Below are positions 36,016 to 45,509 of a stretch of 64,000 bases of DNA, in pieces (position 1 is the stretch's first letter; each line of letters begins with the position of its first letter). A program made the position numbers and the translations under genes. The stretch is from Bacteroides fragilis (GTDB lineage Bacteria > Bacteroidota > Bacteroidia > Bacteroidales > Bacteroidaceae), in the NCBI RefSeq assembly GCF_002849695.1, contig NZ_CP018937.1, positions 992,001 through 1,056,000 on the forward strand, given 5' to 3'. The notes under the pieces are model-generated. The model did no database searches, was not told where the DNA came from, and saw only the letters and a program-made list of their open reading frames with translations.

Positions 36016-37194
36016 ATGAAGGTTCTAATAATTGGAAATCGAAGTCATCAGTTTATATACAATTATGTGAAGACTCTAAAAAAAGTTTATCTTAATTCAG
36101 ATTTAGAAATTGATATTCTTTCTCAAGATAGTTCAGATCTCTTTTTTCCTTCTGATAAATTTTATAATAATATTTATGCTTTAATAGTACCGTCTTTTTT
36201 TCAAAAAAATCGTTTCTTAAAAGTTCTTTATCAACATATATTGTTTCGTAAATATATTAAAAGACTTGATTTTTATGATGTAGTTCATATTCATTATGTT
36301 GAGAATATAATAGTACGAGATATTAGGTTCTTTTCGAAATATATCCGTGGAAAGTTAATTGTTTCAATATGGGGAAGTGATTTTTTACGTGCATCGGAAG
36401 ATAGGAAAAAAAATATGACTGTGCTATTTAATAGAGCAGATCATATAACTATTGCATCGGATAAAGTTATAGAAGAATTTAAAGCTTGTTATCAAAAGAG
36501 TTCTTTTCTTTCCAAGATCGTTTTATGTCGTTTTGGGTTGGAACCTTTAGAAAGTTTGATTTCGATTTTAAGGAGTGGTGCAAATGCAAGAATTAGTAAA
36601 TCTAAAATAGGATTATGTGCAGACAAAATAGTAATAACTATTGGATATAATGCTAGTAGGTTACAACATCATATTGATATTATAGAGAATATAGAACGAT
36701 CTCCTTTGCTGTCTCCCTTTCATGATAAGGTAGAATTTCTTTTACCTGTAACCTATCCCAAAGATGCCGAATATATTGGTATAATAAAAAAAACAGTTCT
36801 TAATTCGAAGTTTCATTATAATGTAATTGAACAATTTTTGTCTGATGAAGATATTGCACATTTAAGAGTTGCATCTGATATTTTTATTCAGCTACAACCT
36901 ACAGATATGCTTTCTGGATCGATGTTAGAACATTTAAGTGCGCAGAATATAGTTATAACAGGTTCGTGGTTACCTTATGATTGTTTAGATCAGTGGGGCG
37001 TTTTTTATAGGAAAATAGATTGTTTGGAATTAATATCAAATGAATTACATGATGTTTTGAACAAATTTGTTCCTTATAAAAAGCTCACTTGTAAGAATTC
37101 AGATATAATAATAGACAAGTTTAGATGGAATAATGTAATTCACGATTGGCTGGATTTGTACATGAAAAGATATGATAATAAAGAAAGTTTTTAA
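36016..37194 (+). CDS. Glycosyltransferase, GT4-like (GT-B fold)
   Basis: A 392-residue protein with a GT-B shape: N-terminal half with YDVVHIHYVEN and SIWGSDFLRASEDRK, C-terminal half with IVITIGYNASRLQHHIDIIE and a late EHLSAQNIVITGSWLPYD acceptor/donor segment. It resembles the WecF / GT4 relatives; the sugar cannot be named. It is AT-rich, as are its neighbours. Confidence 0.7.
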   Translation: MKVLIIGNRSHQFIYNYVKTLKKVYLNSDLEIDILSQDSSDLFFPSDKFYNNIYALIVPSFFQKNRFLKVLYQHILFRKYIKRLDFYDVVHIHYVENIIVRDIRFFSKYIRGKLIVSIWGSDFLRASEDRKKNMTVLFNRADHITIASDKVIEEFKACYQKSSFLSKIVLCRFGLEPLESLISILRSGANARISKSKIGLCADKIVITIGYNASRLQHHIDIIENIERSPLLSPFHDKVEFLLPVTYPKDAEYIGIIKKTVLNSKFHYNVIEQFLSDEDIAHLRVASDIFIQLQPTDMLSGSMLEHLSAQNIVITGSWLPYDCLDQWGVFYRKIDCLELISNELHDVLNKFVPYKKLTCKNSDIIIDKFRWNNVIHDWLDLYMKRYDNKESF

Positions 37195-37696
37195 GAAGGT
37201 CTATCATTTAATTTATCCTCCTAGAGTGAGATTTAAGCATGGCCAACGTTTTTACAGTAACTCTTTAATTGATACATTATTTCCAGAACTAGTGGAAATA
37301 GGTGATGATTTTATTTCTGCACCAGGATCTATTATATTGGCACATGATGCTAGTACTCTTTGGCATACAGGTAAGTATCGAGTACAAAGGACTAAAATAG
37401 GGAATCGTGTTTTTTTAGGAGCTAATAGTATTATTTTACCAGGAGTTGTAGTAGGTGATGATGTGATAATAGGCTCAGGAAGTGTTGTCACTAAAGACAT
37501 AGCTTCTAATTCTGTTGTAGCAGGAAATCCTGCAAGAGTTGTTTCCACTATTAGTGAATATATTGATAAATGCGAGCAGCGTAAAATTCTTTATGCTCCT
37601 AATGAGAAATTTATTGATTTAATTACTAGAGGTGAAATAATTACTGAGGAACGACAAAATGAATTGAGGGACACTATTTATACTCAGCTGAAATGA
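37172..37696 (+). CDS. Hexapeptide-repeat acyltransferase
   Basis: A 174-residue LbH protein of the WbbJ/maltose-acetyltransferase type: a short N-terminal helix, then left-handed beta-helix turns, LAHDASTLWHTG (His catalytic region), TKIGNRVFLGANSIILPGVVVGDDVII and GSVVTKDIASNSVVAGNPARV. It probably O-acetylates a capsule sugar. The ATG overlaps the previous gene by 23 bases. This is a second acyltransferase in the locus, apart from the NeuD-like one. Confidence 0.8.
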   Translation: MIIKKVFKKVYHLIYPPRVRFKHGQRFYSNSLIDTLFPELVEIGDDFISAPGSIILAHDASTLWHTGKYRVQRTKIGNRVFLGANSIILPGVVVGDDVIIGSGSVVTKDIASNSVVAGNPARVVSTISEYIDKCEQRKILYAPNEKFIDLITRGEIITEERQNELRDTIYTQLK

Positions 37697-38877
37697 AAAG
37701 AATGTGTTTGTCACTTATAGGTGATATCTGTTTTCCCGAAGAATTTAAACAGATTTTTACTTTAGATGGAAAGTTTCTAATTACAAGAAGTTTAGGATCC
37801 GATTGGTGTTTTGAGATGAGTGGGGAAAGTATGTTTTATGCATTATGTGAGATAGAGAAATCTCAAAAAGAATCTCTTTCTGATTATAAATTAAGAATAA
37901 TAGAAGCCATTGATAGACGTATAACTTGGGGTAATGGAAAACTATTGCATCGTAGCTTTACAGGAGATTATGATATACAATTTCGTTCGACAAATTCTGC
38001 ATTGAGAACGCTGTTGTATGCTTGTGAAGATGGATTTGATACAGATAAAAATATCAGAATCATAGCAAATGAACAATTTAAATATTTTTTTGAATGGAAA
38101 GAAGGTATTTGGTTTTGCCATGATTCAAGTGAGTATGGTGGAAAAACCCCCTTTTCACATATTAGATCAAAAGTGGCAGGTAAGAGTTGGAGGAATACTT
38201 TAACCTTGAATACTCATATTGATTCTTTGAATACACTTCTGTTACTAAAATTCTATAGGAAAGAACATCTTCTTAACTTTGATTTAGACTATTGGATAAA
38301 CAAAGGTCTTATTTCCATAAATCAACTTTTGGAATTAACTAATAAAGGAAAAATGATGAATAAATTGCAGGCAATGGATAATTATTGCTTGAATTTATTT
38401 TTGAAAGAACAACATAATTCTTTTTTGATTGATTGCGTATATGAAAAAATTGTTCATCCTATAATTTTTAAACTTGTATTTCCTACTGTCTTTTTTAATA
38501 ATGGTTTTATTTCCAGGGATTTATCTGTTTTAAATAGGCATATAGATTATCAGTTAGTCAACATTGTTGATTTTGCTCGATTGCTGAATCTCTACAAAAA
38601 AAATAGGGAAACAGAGATACTAACTACAAGTATTTTAAACTATAATGAAATAGGGGATAAATTAGAACGAGCTATTGACTTTGTTGAAAATAATAAATCT
38701 CTGTTGAATTACATCCAATCTAGTGATTTACAAAGAGCTTGGTATGCAGAGATGTATTATGCAATGTCAAATATAAATTCTAAGTATATAAAAATGGCAC
38801 AGAATCTTTATTCTGATCAGTTATATTGTTCTGAGAGCCCCTTTTATAAATTGGATTTTTTGAATGAAAAGAATTAA
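37693..38877 (+). CDS. Capsule-locus protein of unknown function
   Basis: A 394-residue soluble protein without signal peptide or membrane span. It is not recognised from motifs. It is rich in helical stretches, with a conserved-looking SWRNTLTLNTHIDSLNTLLLL and an EWKEGIWFCHDSSEYGG segment; an alpha-toroid fold (as in some polysaccharide lyases or C5-epimerases) is a possibility but no more. It is coupled to the acyltransferase by ATGA and overlaps the flippase start, so it is part of the capsule operon and probably acts on capsule precursor. Confidence 0.7.
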   Translation: MKRMCLSLIGDICFPEEFKQIFTLDGKFLITRSLGSDWCFEMSGESMFYALCEIEKSQKESLSDYKLRIIEAIDRRITWGNGKLLHRSFTGDYDIQFRSTNSALRTLLYACEDGFDTDKNIRIIANEQFKYFFEWKEGIWFCHDSSEYGGKTPFSHIRSKVAGKSWRNTLTLNTHIDSLNTLLLLKFYRKEHLLNFDLDYWINKGLISINQLLELTNKGKMMNKLQAMDNYCLNLFLKEQHNSFLIDCVYEKIVHPIIFKLVFPTVFFNNGFISRDLSVLNRHIDYQLVNIVDFARLLNLYKKNRETEILTTSILNYNEIGDKLERAIDFVENNKSLLNYIQSSDLQRAWYAEMYYAMSNINSKYIKMAQNLYSDQLYCSESPFYKLDFLNEKN

Positions 38878-40120
38878 TTCAGATTTTATTTCAGGTTTTA
38901 TCAAGAGAGGAGGTTTTTCTGTCTTTTTCTCTACAGCTTTGGTAAAGATAAGTGCCGCACTACTTTCTATTATTGTTGTGCAATTACTTACTAAAGAAGA
39001 CTACGGAATATTATCTTACGTATTGTCTATATATGCCATAGCAATCGTTATTGCAGGATTTGGAGGGAATTATTCGTTGTTAAGATTTGGTTCAATTGTG
39101 AATTCATTCTTGAAAAAAAAACAGTATTATTATTATACTCAAAGGGTTGGGATAAACTATACTTCAATTGTTGTTGCTATTATAGTTGTTTATTCTTTTT
39201 TTCTACCTGAGGGTATGAAGAATGAGTGGCTTTTAATTGTTTATATGTGTCTAGGATTGTATAGCTTTTATATTTTAGAAACAATGCGTAGTTATTTCCG
39301 AATTGTAAATTTAAATAGAACCTATTCTAAAATAAACGTGTACAATTCTGTTATATTATTATTACTGACGGTTTGCTTGACTTTGTTTTTTAAGAACTAT
39401 GGCTATATTACTGCTCTTATATTAGCACCGTTATTGACTTTCTTTTTGTTTAGGAAAAAAATCTCTTATATACAATTTAGTAACCCGATTGAGATTTCTA
39501 AAAAAGAATATTGGGGATATGGAATACATACAAGTGTTAGTGCAATTGCTAACCAGATTATTTTCTCTATTGCTCCTTTGCTTTTAGGTATATTGGATGA
39601 ACCGGAACACAGTATAGCAAGTTTTAGGGTTGCCACTATAATACCTTTTAATCTTTTAACTCTACCTGGAATTTTGATGATCTCTGATTTTAGCTATTTA
39701 TCTAGGAACTATATGGATAGTAATTGTTTAAAGCGATATTATTATAACTATCTGAAAGTGGTAATTCCTATTTCATTTATAGTCTTTTTATTATTGATTA
39801 TATATGGGGATTTTGTGGTAGAGAATCTATTTGGGGCACAATATAATGATTGTGTATATATGTATAAGATGTTTATGGTTGCAACATTTGTTACATATAT
39901 TTTTCGGAATCCATTAGGGAATATATTACTCGCTGTTGGAAAAGCAAAGTGGAATGGATATAATACTTATGCTTTTTGCTTTTTATATATTATTTTCTCA
40001 CTTATATTTTATCAATATTGGGGTGTTATAGCAATTGTTTATGGTTTGTGCGCTACATTTATTTTGTCAGGTATAGTTTCTCTTTTTTTGTTTTATTACT
40101 ATATAAAAGGTTTGCGGTAA
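38864..40120 (+). CDS. Wzx-type oligosaccharide flippase
   Basis: A 418-residue polytopic protein with about 12 membrane segments and a short cytosolic N-terminus, as in the polysaccharide biosynthesis (MATE-like) flippase family. It should move the undecaprenyl-linked repeat unit across the inner membrane. It overlaps the preceding gene by 14 bases and is followed 6 bases later by the polymerase gene, the usual Wzx-Wzy pairing. Confidence 0.85.
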   Translation: MKRINSDFISGFIKRGGFSVFFSTALVKISAALLSIIVVQLLTKEDYGILSYVLSIYAIAIVIAGFGGNYSLLRFGSIVNSFLKKKQYYYYTQRVGINYTSIVVAIIVVYSFFLPEGMKNEWLLIVYMCLGLYSFYILETMRSYFRIVNLNRTYSKINVYNSVILLLLTVCLTLFFKNYGYITALILAPLLTFFLFRKKISYIQFSNPIEISKKEYWGYGIHTSVSAIANQIIFSIAPLLLGILDEPEHSIASFRVATIIPFNLLTLPGILMISDFSYLSRNYMDSNCLKRYYYNYLKVVIPISFIVFLLLIIYGDFVVENLFGAQYNDCVYMYKMFMVATFVTYIFRNPLGNILLAVGKAKWNGYNTYAFCFLYIIFSLIFYQYWGVIAIVYGLCATFILSGIVSLFLFYYYIKGLR

Positions 40121-40126
40121 AGGTCG

Positions 40127-41164
40127 ATGTTTCCTTATTTTCTTATATATTTTTTCTTACTGGTCTTTTGCTCTTTAGGAAGTGTTACTAAAAATCGCTT
40201 TTTTCTAATTTGTGTATTTATTCTTTTTTCCATTTTCTCTGGGTTTAGGTATTATGTAGGAGTCGATTATATTAATTATGTGAAAATATATAATCTTGAA
40301 GAGGGGTATGGAAGTCGAGAATTAGGATTTAACTTGATTCTAGATTTTTTGCGATATATCGGGGCTAGCTATCAATTCATGTTTTTTATAATGGCTGTTG
40401 TCATGCAAATACTGGTATATAATGTTATTAAACGATATAATTACAGTGTTTGGATTTCAGTTTTTATTTATTATTGTATTTCTCCGTTTTATATTGCAAC
40501 CTTTAATGGGATGAGGCAATACTTAGCAATCGCTGTTTTTATTGTTGCATTAAAGTATATTGAACAAAAAAAAATATTTAAGTATATCGTTTCTCTTTTG
40601 TTGGGAGGATTCTTCTTTCATGAATCGATTTTAGTTTTTATTCCTTTATATTATATATTAAATAAGACTATATCTATAAAAGGCAAATTACTTGCGTTTT
40701 TGTTGACTATTGCGGGTAGCTTGGCTATAGATAAACTTATTTCCTATACTCCATATATTGTGTATTTGACAAGAGATCGAGAAACTCATATAAGCTCATT
40801 CACTTATATTTTTGCGGGCATTTCAATCTTATTCATCATCTTTTGGAATAAGCTTAATTCTTTTAAAAGTAGGCTTATAATGGAGAATATGAATCTTTTT
40901 TGTTTTTTGTCATTATTAGTAGTGTTACTTCAATCTAATGGAGTACTTATTCAAATGACTCTCCGAATGAATAGTTATTTCTTCTTTGTGTATATCATAT
41001 TGGTTCCAGCCGTTATATCATCTATAAAGAATGTCCATATGCGTATTGGTATGTATTTCAGCCTTCATTTAGTGCTGTTATTATACCTTGTCCGTACCAT
41101 TTGTTTTAATGGACATTTGTATGATTTGGTTCCTTATTCTATGAATTTCAACTTATTTAAATAA
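40127..41164 (+). CDS. Wzy-like polysaccharide polymerase (EpsG family)
   Basis: A 345-residue protein with about ten membrane spans. The early FSGFRYYVGVDYINYVKIYN and the following large loop FYIATFNGMRQYLAIAVFIV are typical of EpsG-family Wzy polymerases. It would join repeat units in the periplasm. It comes after the flippase and before the sugar dehydrogenase. The nucleotide composition is very AT-rich. Confidence 0.82.
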   Translation: MFPYFLIYFFLLVFCSLGSVTKNRFFLICVFILFSIFSGFRYYVGVDYINYVKIYNLEEGYGSRELGFNLILDFLRYIGASYQFMFFIMAVVMQILVYNVIKRYNYSVWISVFIYYCISPFYIATFNGMRQYLAIAVFIVALKYIEQKKIFKYIVSLLLGGFFFHESILVFIPLYYILNKTISIKGKLLAFLLTIAGSLAIDKLISYTPYIVYLTRDRETHISSFTYIFAGISILFIIFWNKLNSFKSRLIMENMNLFCFLSLLVVLLQSNGVLIQMTLRMNSYFFFVYIILVPAVISSIKNVHMRIGMYFSLHLVLLLYLVRTICFNGHLYDLVPYSMNFNLFK

Positions 41165-41174
41165 ATATCATATT

Positions 41175-42431
41175 ATGAAGATTGCTGTTATTGGCCTTGG
41201 ATATGTAGGTCTGCCTTTGGCTCGCTTATTTTCAACAAAATATCAAACAATAGGTTTTGATATGAATCAGAAACGAGTAGAATCTTTAATGGGGGGGCAT
41301 GATACTACTTTAGAAGTTACTGATGTTTTGTTACAAGCAGCTTTAGATAGTGGTTTTAAATGCACTTCTAACTTGGAAGATATACGTGATTGTAATTTTT
41401 ATGTAATAGCTGTACCAACACCGGTCGATAGAAATAATCGCCCTGATTTAACACCGTTGATATCAGCTAGTGAAACTGTGGGAAAAGTAATTTCAAAGGG
41501 TGACATAGTTGTTTATGAATCGACTGTGTATCCGGGGGTTACTGAAGAAGAATGTTTACCTGTTGTAGAACGTGTGTCTGGATTAAAATTTAATCTCGAT
41601 TTTTTTGCTGGCTATTCACCAGAAAGAATAAATCCAGGTGACAAAGAACATACTGTTGAAAAAATAAAGAAGGTGACATCCGGATCTACTCCAGAAATTG
41701 CTGACATAGTAGATAAAGTATATAATTCTGTTTTGATAAATGGAACACACAAAGCTCCTTCTATCAGAGTTGCTGAAGCATCTAAAATCATAGAGAACTC
41801 TCAACGTGATGTTAATATTGCATTTATGAATGAATTAGCGAAAATATTTAATGCAATGGATATTGATACCAATGATGTGATTGAGGCTGCTTCGTCAAAA
41901 TGGAATTTTATAAAATTGAGACCAGGATTAGTTGGTGGACATTGTATTAGCGTTGATCCATATTATTTGATACAAAAAGCACAAGTGTATGGGGTCTTAC
42001 CAAGAATAATGTCTTCAGCCCGGCGATTAAATGATGGTATGGGCGATTATGTTGCTAATCAAGTAATCAAGTTGATGAATAAAAAGGGAGTATTGGTGAA
42101 AGATTCTAATATATTGCTACTTGGTATTACTTTCAAAGAGAATTGCCCTGATATACGCAACACAAAAGTTGTTGATATATATTCAACTTTGTTAGAGTAT
42201 ACTAAAAATATTTCCGTTTATGATCCTTGGGCAAATGCAGAAAAAGTGTATGAAGAGTATGGCATTCGTATGATTGATAATGTTAATGAAAAAAAATACG
42301 ATGCTATCATATTGGCGGTTGGACATAATGAGTTTAAAACAATTGATATAAAAGCACTTGGTAATGATATTTCTGTTGTTTTTGATGTAAAGTGTTTTTT
42401 AGATAGAGCAATTGTTGATGGACGACTGTAA
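41175..42431 (+). CDS. UDP-sugar 6-dehydrogenase (TviB/WbpO type)
   Basis: A 418-residue enzyme of the UDP-glucose/GDP-mannose dehydrogenase family: NAD site GLGYVGLPLA (about 7-16), the YSPERINPGD segment, and the catalytic Cys in GGHCISVDPYYL. The sequence best fits UDP-N-acetyl-hexosamine dehydrogenases, which make an N-acetylhexosaminuronic acid; the sugar is inferred. The capsule therefore probably contains an acidic residue. It overlaps the next gene's start region. Confidence 0.88.
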   Translation: MKIAVIGLGYVGLPLARLFSTKYQTIGFDMNQKRVESLMGGHDTTLEVTDVLLQAALDSGFKCTSNLEDIRDCNFYVIAVPTPVDRNNRPDLTPLISASETVGKVISKGDIVVYESTVYPGVTEEECLPVVERVSGLKFNLDFFAGYSPERINPGDKEHTVEKIKKVTSGSTPEIADIVDKVYNSVLINGTHKAPSIRVAEASKIIENSQRDVNIAFMNELAKIFNAMDIDTNDVIEAASSKWNFIKLRPGLVGGHCISVDPYYLIQKAQVYGVLPRIMSSARRLNDGMGDYVANQVIKLMNKKGVLVKDSNILLLGITFKENCPDIRNTKVVDIYSTLLEYTKNISVYDPWANAEKVYEEYGIRMIDNVNEKKYDAIILAVGHNEFKTIDIKALGNDISVVFDVKCFLDRAIVDGRL

Positions 42432-43410
42432 GAATAATATGGTTTCTGGATTGGTTAGTGTCATTATTCCAACTTATAAACGTCCCAATATGTTGGGACG
42501 AGCTATAGACAGTGTACTCGGTCAAAGCTATACTAATATAGAGGTGGTGGTTGTAGATGACAATTCTGATGGTGATAAATATCGATTGGAAACAATCCAA
42601 TATATGGAAAGGTATGCTAACGATTATAGAGTTAAATATATAAAACATAAAACAAATCAGAATGGCTCTGCCGCTCGTAATACAGGTATTCAAAACTCTG
42701 TAGGAGAGTATATTGCTTTTCTTGATGATGATGATTATTTCTTAAAAGATCGAATAAAGGAAGCCATACATTTTCTACAAAATTCAAGTGCAGATTGTGG
42801 TGGTACTTGTTGTAATTACGTAAAGAAATATAAAAATAAGATATATAAAGTAAGTCGAAACGTGGGCTGCTTTAATTCATGTTATGAGTTGTTGTCAGCA
42901 CAAATTGATTATGCTGCTGGTTCTACTTTAATAATTAAAAGGGAGATATTAAATAAGGTGGGGTTGTTTGATATTTCTTTTAAGCGGCATCAGGATTGGG
43001 AGTTTTTGATTCGTCTATTTAGATTCTATCAAATAGAAATTCTTCCTTATGTAGATGTAGTGATTTGTGCTGATGGAATAAGAAATACACCTCGTACTGA
43101 TGTTTTGTTGGAGGTGAAGAGGAAGTTGTTACAAACGTTTGCCACTGATATCGAAATATTGGGGACTCAAGAGCAGGCTGATATTTATCAGGCACAATGG
43201 AAAGAAATTATATATAATTATTTAAAAGAGAAAAAATATAGTACAGCTATCGCTTTTGCTCAAAAGAATATTTCAAAGACTTCCTTTAGGAAGAGGGATA
43301 TACTTAATGCTATATTGTCTTGTATCGTTGGTATCATTCCATCTTTTATGATTGTAGTGTATTCAATTTATGATCTTAAGTTTAACAGATTTAAAAAAGA
43401 TATTATATAA
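42418..43410 (+). CDS. GT2-family glycosyltransferase, first
   Basis: A 330-residue GT-A enzyme: LVSVIIPTYKRPNMLGRAID at the start, NGSAARNTGIQN, then the metal-binding DDDD (in AFLDDDDYF) and a KRHQDWEFLIRL acceptor-side segment. The ATG at 42418 overlaps the dehydrogenase by 14 bases; the ATG at 42439, just before the fold begins, is a fair alternative. It adds one sugar to the repeat unit; which one is unknown. Confidence 0.83.
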   Translation: MDDCKNNMVSGLVSVIIPTYKRPNMLGRAIDSVLGQSYTNIEVVVVDDNSDGDKYRLETIQYMERYANDYRVKYIKHKTNQNGSAARNTGIQNSVGEYIAFLDDDDYFLKDRIKEAIHFLQNSSADCGGTCCNYVKKYKNKIYKVSRNVGCFNSCYELLSAQIDYAAGSTLIIKREILNKVGLFDISFKRHQDWEFLIRLFRFYQIEILPYVDVVICADGIRNTPRTDVLLEVKRKLLQTFATDIEILGTQEQADIYQAQWKEIIYNYLKEKKYSTAIAFAQKNISKTSFRKRDILNAILSCIVGIIPSFMIVVYSIYDLKFNRFKKDII

Positions 43411-43418
43411 TTATATTC

Positions 43419-44225
43419 ATGTTATATGTTATCATGTCTTTGTATGCGAAAGACACTTTATTGAAAGTTCAAGAAGCGATAGAAAGTTTGCTTAATCAGA
43501 CATATACTTCTTTTTATTTATATATTATTTGTGATGGTCCTATAGAAAATGGTGTAGCTTCCTATGTAACTAATTTGTTAACAGAACAAATCTGTATAAA
43601 TACGAGAGAAAAGAATCTGGGGTTGGCTTATTCATTAAATGAGTTGTTAGATGTTGTCTTGAAAAAGGAGGATTGTACCTATATTGCTCGTATGGATGCT
43701 GATGATATTTCCATGCCGGAACGTTTTGCAAAGCAGATCGCATTTATGGACTCACATCCAGATGTTGATTGTCTTGGTACTTGGGCAATAGAAATTGATA
43801 ATGAGGGAAAAGAATACTTCCGAAAAAAAATGCCGACAACCCATGAGGAATGTTTGGAACTATTTAAAAAGCGGGATTGTATGATTCATCCTACTGTGAT
43901 GTTTCGGCGTTCATATTTTGAGAAAGCTGGTTTATATCCGGAAGACACTTACTTTGGAGAAGATACTATGATGTGGGCTAAGGGTTTTAAAAGTGGATGT
44001 AAATTTGCCAATGTACCCGAATACTTATTCAAATTTAGATTAGATTTAAACTTTTTCGAAAGAAGGCGGGGGTGGAAACATGCCAAATCTATTTATACCT
44101 TACGTCGTCGCGTCAATAGAATGTTGGGGTTTGGATGGAAAGAAGACTGTTATGCTTTGCTGTATGCTATGGCTAAATTAATGCCTAAATCAGTTCTTGA
44201 TATAATCTACAAAACAGTTCGTTAA
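43419..44225 (+). CDS. GT2-family glycosyltransferase, second
   Basis: A 268-residue GT-A enzyme: VIMSLYAKDTLLKVQEAIESL, LGLAYSLNELLD, metal site DADD (in ARMDADDISMPERFAKQ) and FGEDTMMWAKG. It is similar to EpsE/WcaA-type transferases that add galactose or related sugars. It lies 8 bases after the first GT2 and is the last of the AT-rich core genes. Confidence 0.83.
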   Translation: MLYVIMSLYAKDTLLKVQEAIESLLNQTYTSFYLYIICDGPIENGVASYVTNLLTEQICINTREKNLGLAYSLNELLDVVLKKEDCTYIARMDADDISMPERFAKQIAFMDSHPDVDCLGTWAIEIDNEGKEYFRKKMPTTHEECLELFKKRDCMIHPTVMFRRSYFEKAGLYPEDTYFGEDTMMWAKGFKSGCKFANVPEYLFKFRLDLNFFERRRGWKHAKSIYTLRRRVNRMLGFGWKEDCYALLYAMAKLMPKSVLDIIYKTVR

Positions 44226-44254
44226 TTTTACTTTTCTTATAAAATATATAACTC

Positions 44255-45478
44255 ATGAAAATACCATTTTCACCACCTTATATTGACGAGGCGGTCATCA
44301 ACGAAGTCGTTGATTCGTTATGTTCCGGTTGGATCACATCCGGTCCGAAAGTGAAGGCTTTGGAGGAAGAAATAAAATCTTTCTCGGGAGCAAAGGAAGT
44401 ACTTTGTGTCAATTCCTGGACATCAGGAGCTATTATGATGTTGCGTTGGCTGGGAGTGAAGGAGGGAGATGAAGTAATTGTTCCTGCTTATACTTATAGC
44501 GCAACGGCATTGGCCGTGCTTCATGCCGGGGCTAAACCGGTGATGGTGGATTCCGGAATGGATTTTAATATCTCGGTAGAGGCTGTTCGTAAAGCTATTA
44601 CTGCTAAAACAAAGGCAATTATCCCGGTAGACATTGCCGGTTTTCCTTGCGATTATGAAAAGATCATGGCACTGGTGCAGGAATCTGAAATGATAAAATT
44701 GTTCCGTGCAGAATCTCCTGTACAAGAAAAATTAGGACGTATCTTGGTGATGAATGATGCTGCCCATTCTTTGGGGGCACGTTACAGTAACCGGCAGCGT
44801 ACCGGTTGCGAAACTGATGTGGCTATCTTTTCACTCCATGCCGTGAAGAACGTGACTACTGCCGAAGGTGGAGCCATTTGTTTGAACTTGCCCAAGCCGT
44901 TCGATAATGCAGAGCTGTATAAAGAACTCCGGATGATGAGCCTGAACTGCCAGACTAAGGATGCTTTTTCGAAATCTAAAGCCGGAGGATGGCGTTATGA
45001 TATTGTCGGTTTCGGAATGAAAATCAATATGGCCGATGTGAATGCTGCCATCGGACTGGCGCAAATACGGGAATATCCGGAGTTGCTGAAGGAGCGAAAA
45101 AGGGTGTTCAATACTTACAATGATGCTTTTTCGACTTGTGACTGGGCTATTGTGCCGCCTTCTGTAGATGGAGAAAAGGAAAGCTCTTATCATATTTATG
45201 CTTTGCGTGTGAAAGACTTTACAGAAGAGCAACGTGACCGGATGATTGACGAGATCGCTAAACGTGAAGTGGCTGTGAATGTACATTTTATACCGATGCC
45301 GATGTTGTCGTTCTTCAAATCGATGGGATATGATATGAATGATTATCCACAGGCTTATCAGAATTTTAAGGGTGAGATATCATTGCCGATATATCCTCAA
45401 CTGGATAGTGAAAAATTGAATTTCATTATTGATACTGTAAAGGCGGCCTATACGACCGTAATCGCAGAAAACAGATAG
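44255..45478 (+). CDS. Sugar nucleotide aminotransferase (WcfR-like)
   Basis: A 407-residue DegT/DnrJ/EryC1 enzyme: SPPYIDEAVINEVVDSL start, the PLP Lys in FSLHAVKNVTTAEGGAI, and a C-terminal INVHFIPMP-like segment (here VNVHFIPMPML). With the following initiating transferase it matches the last two genes of the B. fragilis PSA locus, wcfR-wcfS, where WcfR makes the 4-amino-6-deoxy sugar that WcfS attaches first. Composition returns to that of the chromosome here. This is the second aminotransferase in the locus, besides the LegC-like one. Confidence 0.85.
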   Translation: MKIPFSPPYIDEAVINEVVDSLCSGWITSGPKVKALEEEIKSFSGAKEVLCVNSWTSGAIMMLRWLGVKEGDEVIVPAYTYSATALAVLHAGAKPVMVDSGMDFNISVEAVRKAITAKTKAIIPVDIAGFPCDYEKIMALVQESEMIKLFRAESPVQEKLGRILVMNDAAHSLGARYSNRQRTGCETDVAIFSLHAVKNVTTAEGGAICLNLPKPFDNAELYKELRMMSLNCQTKDAFSKSKAGGWRYDIVGFGMKINMADVNAAIGLAQIREYPELLKERKRVFNTYNDAFSTCDWAIVPPSVDGEKESSYHIYALRVKDFTEEQRDRMIDEIAKREVAVNVHFIPMPMLSFFKSMGYDMNDYPQAYQNFKGEISLPIYPQLDSEKLNFIIDTVKAAYTTVIAENR

Positions 45479-45509
45479 TATATTTACAAACACTAAACAG
45501 ATAAGCTTC

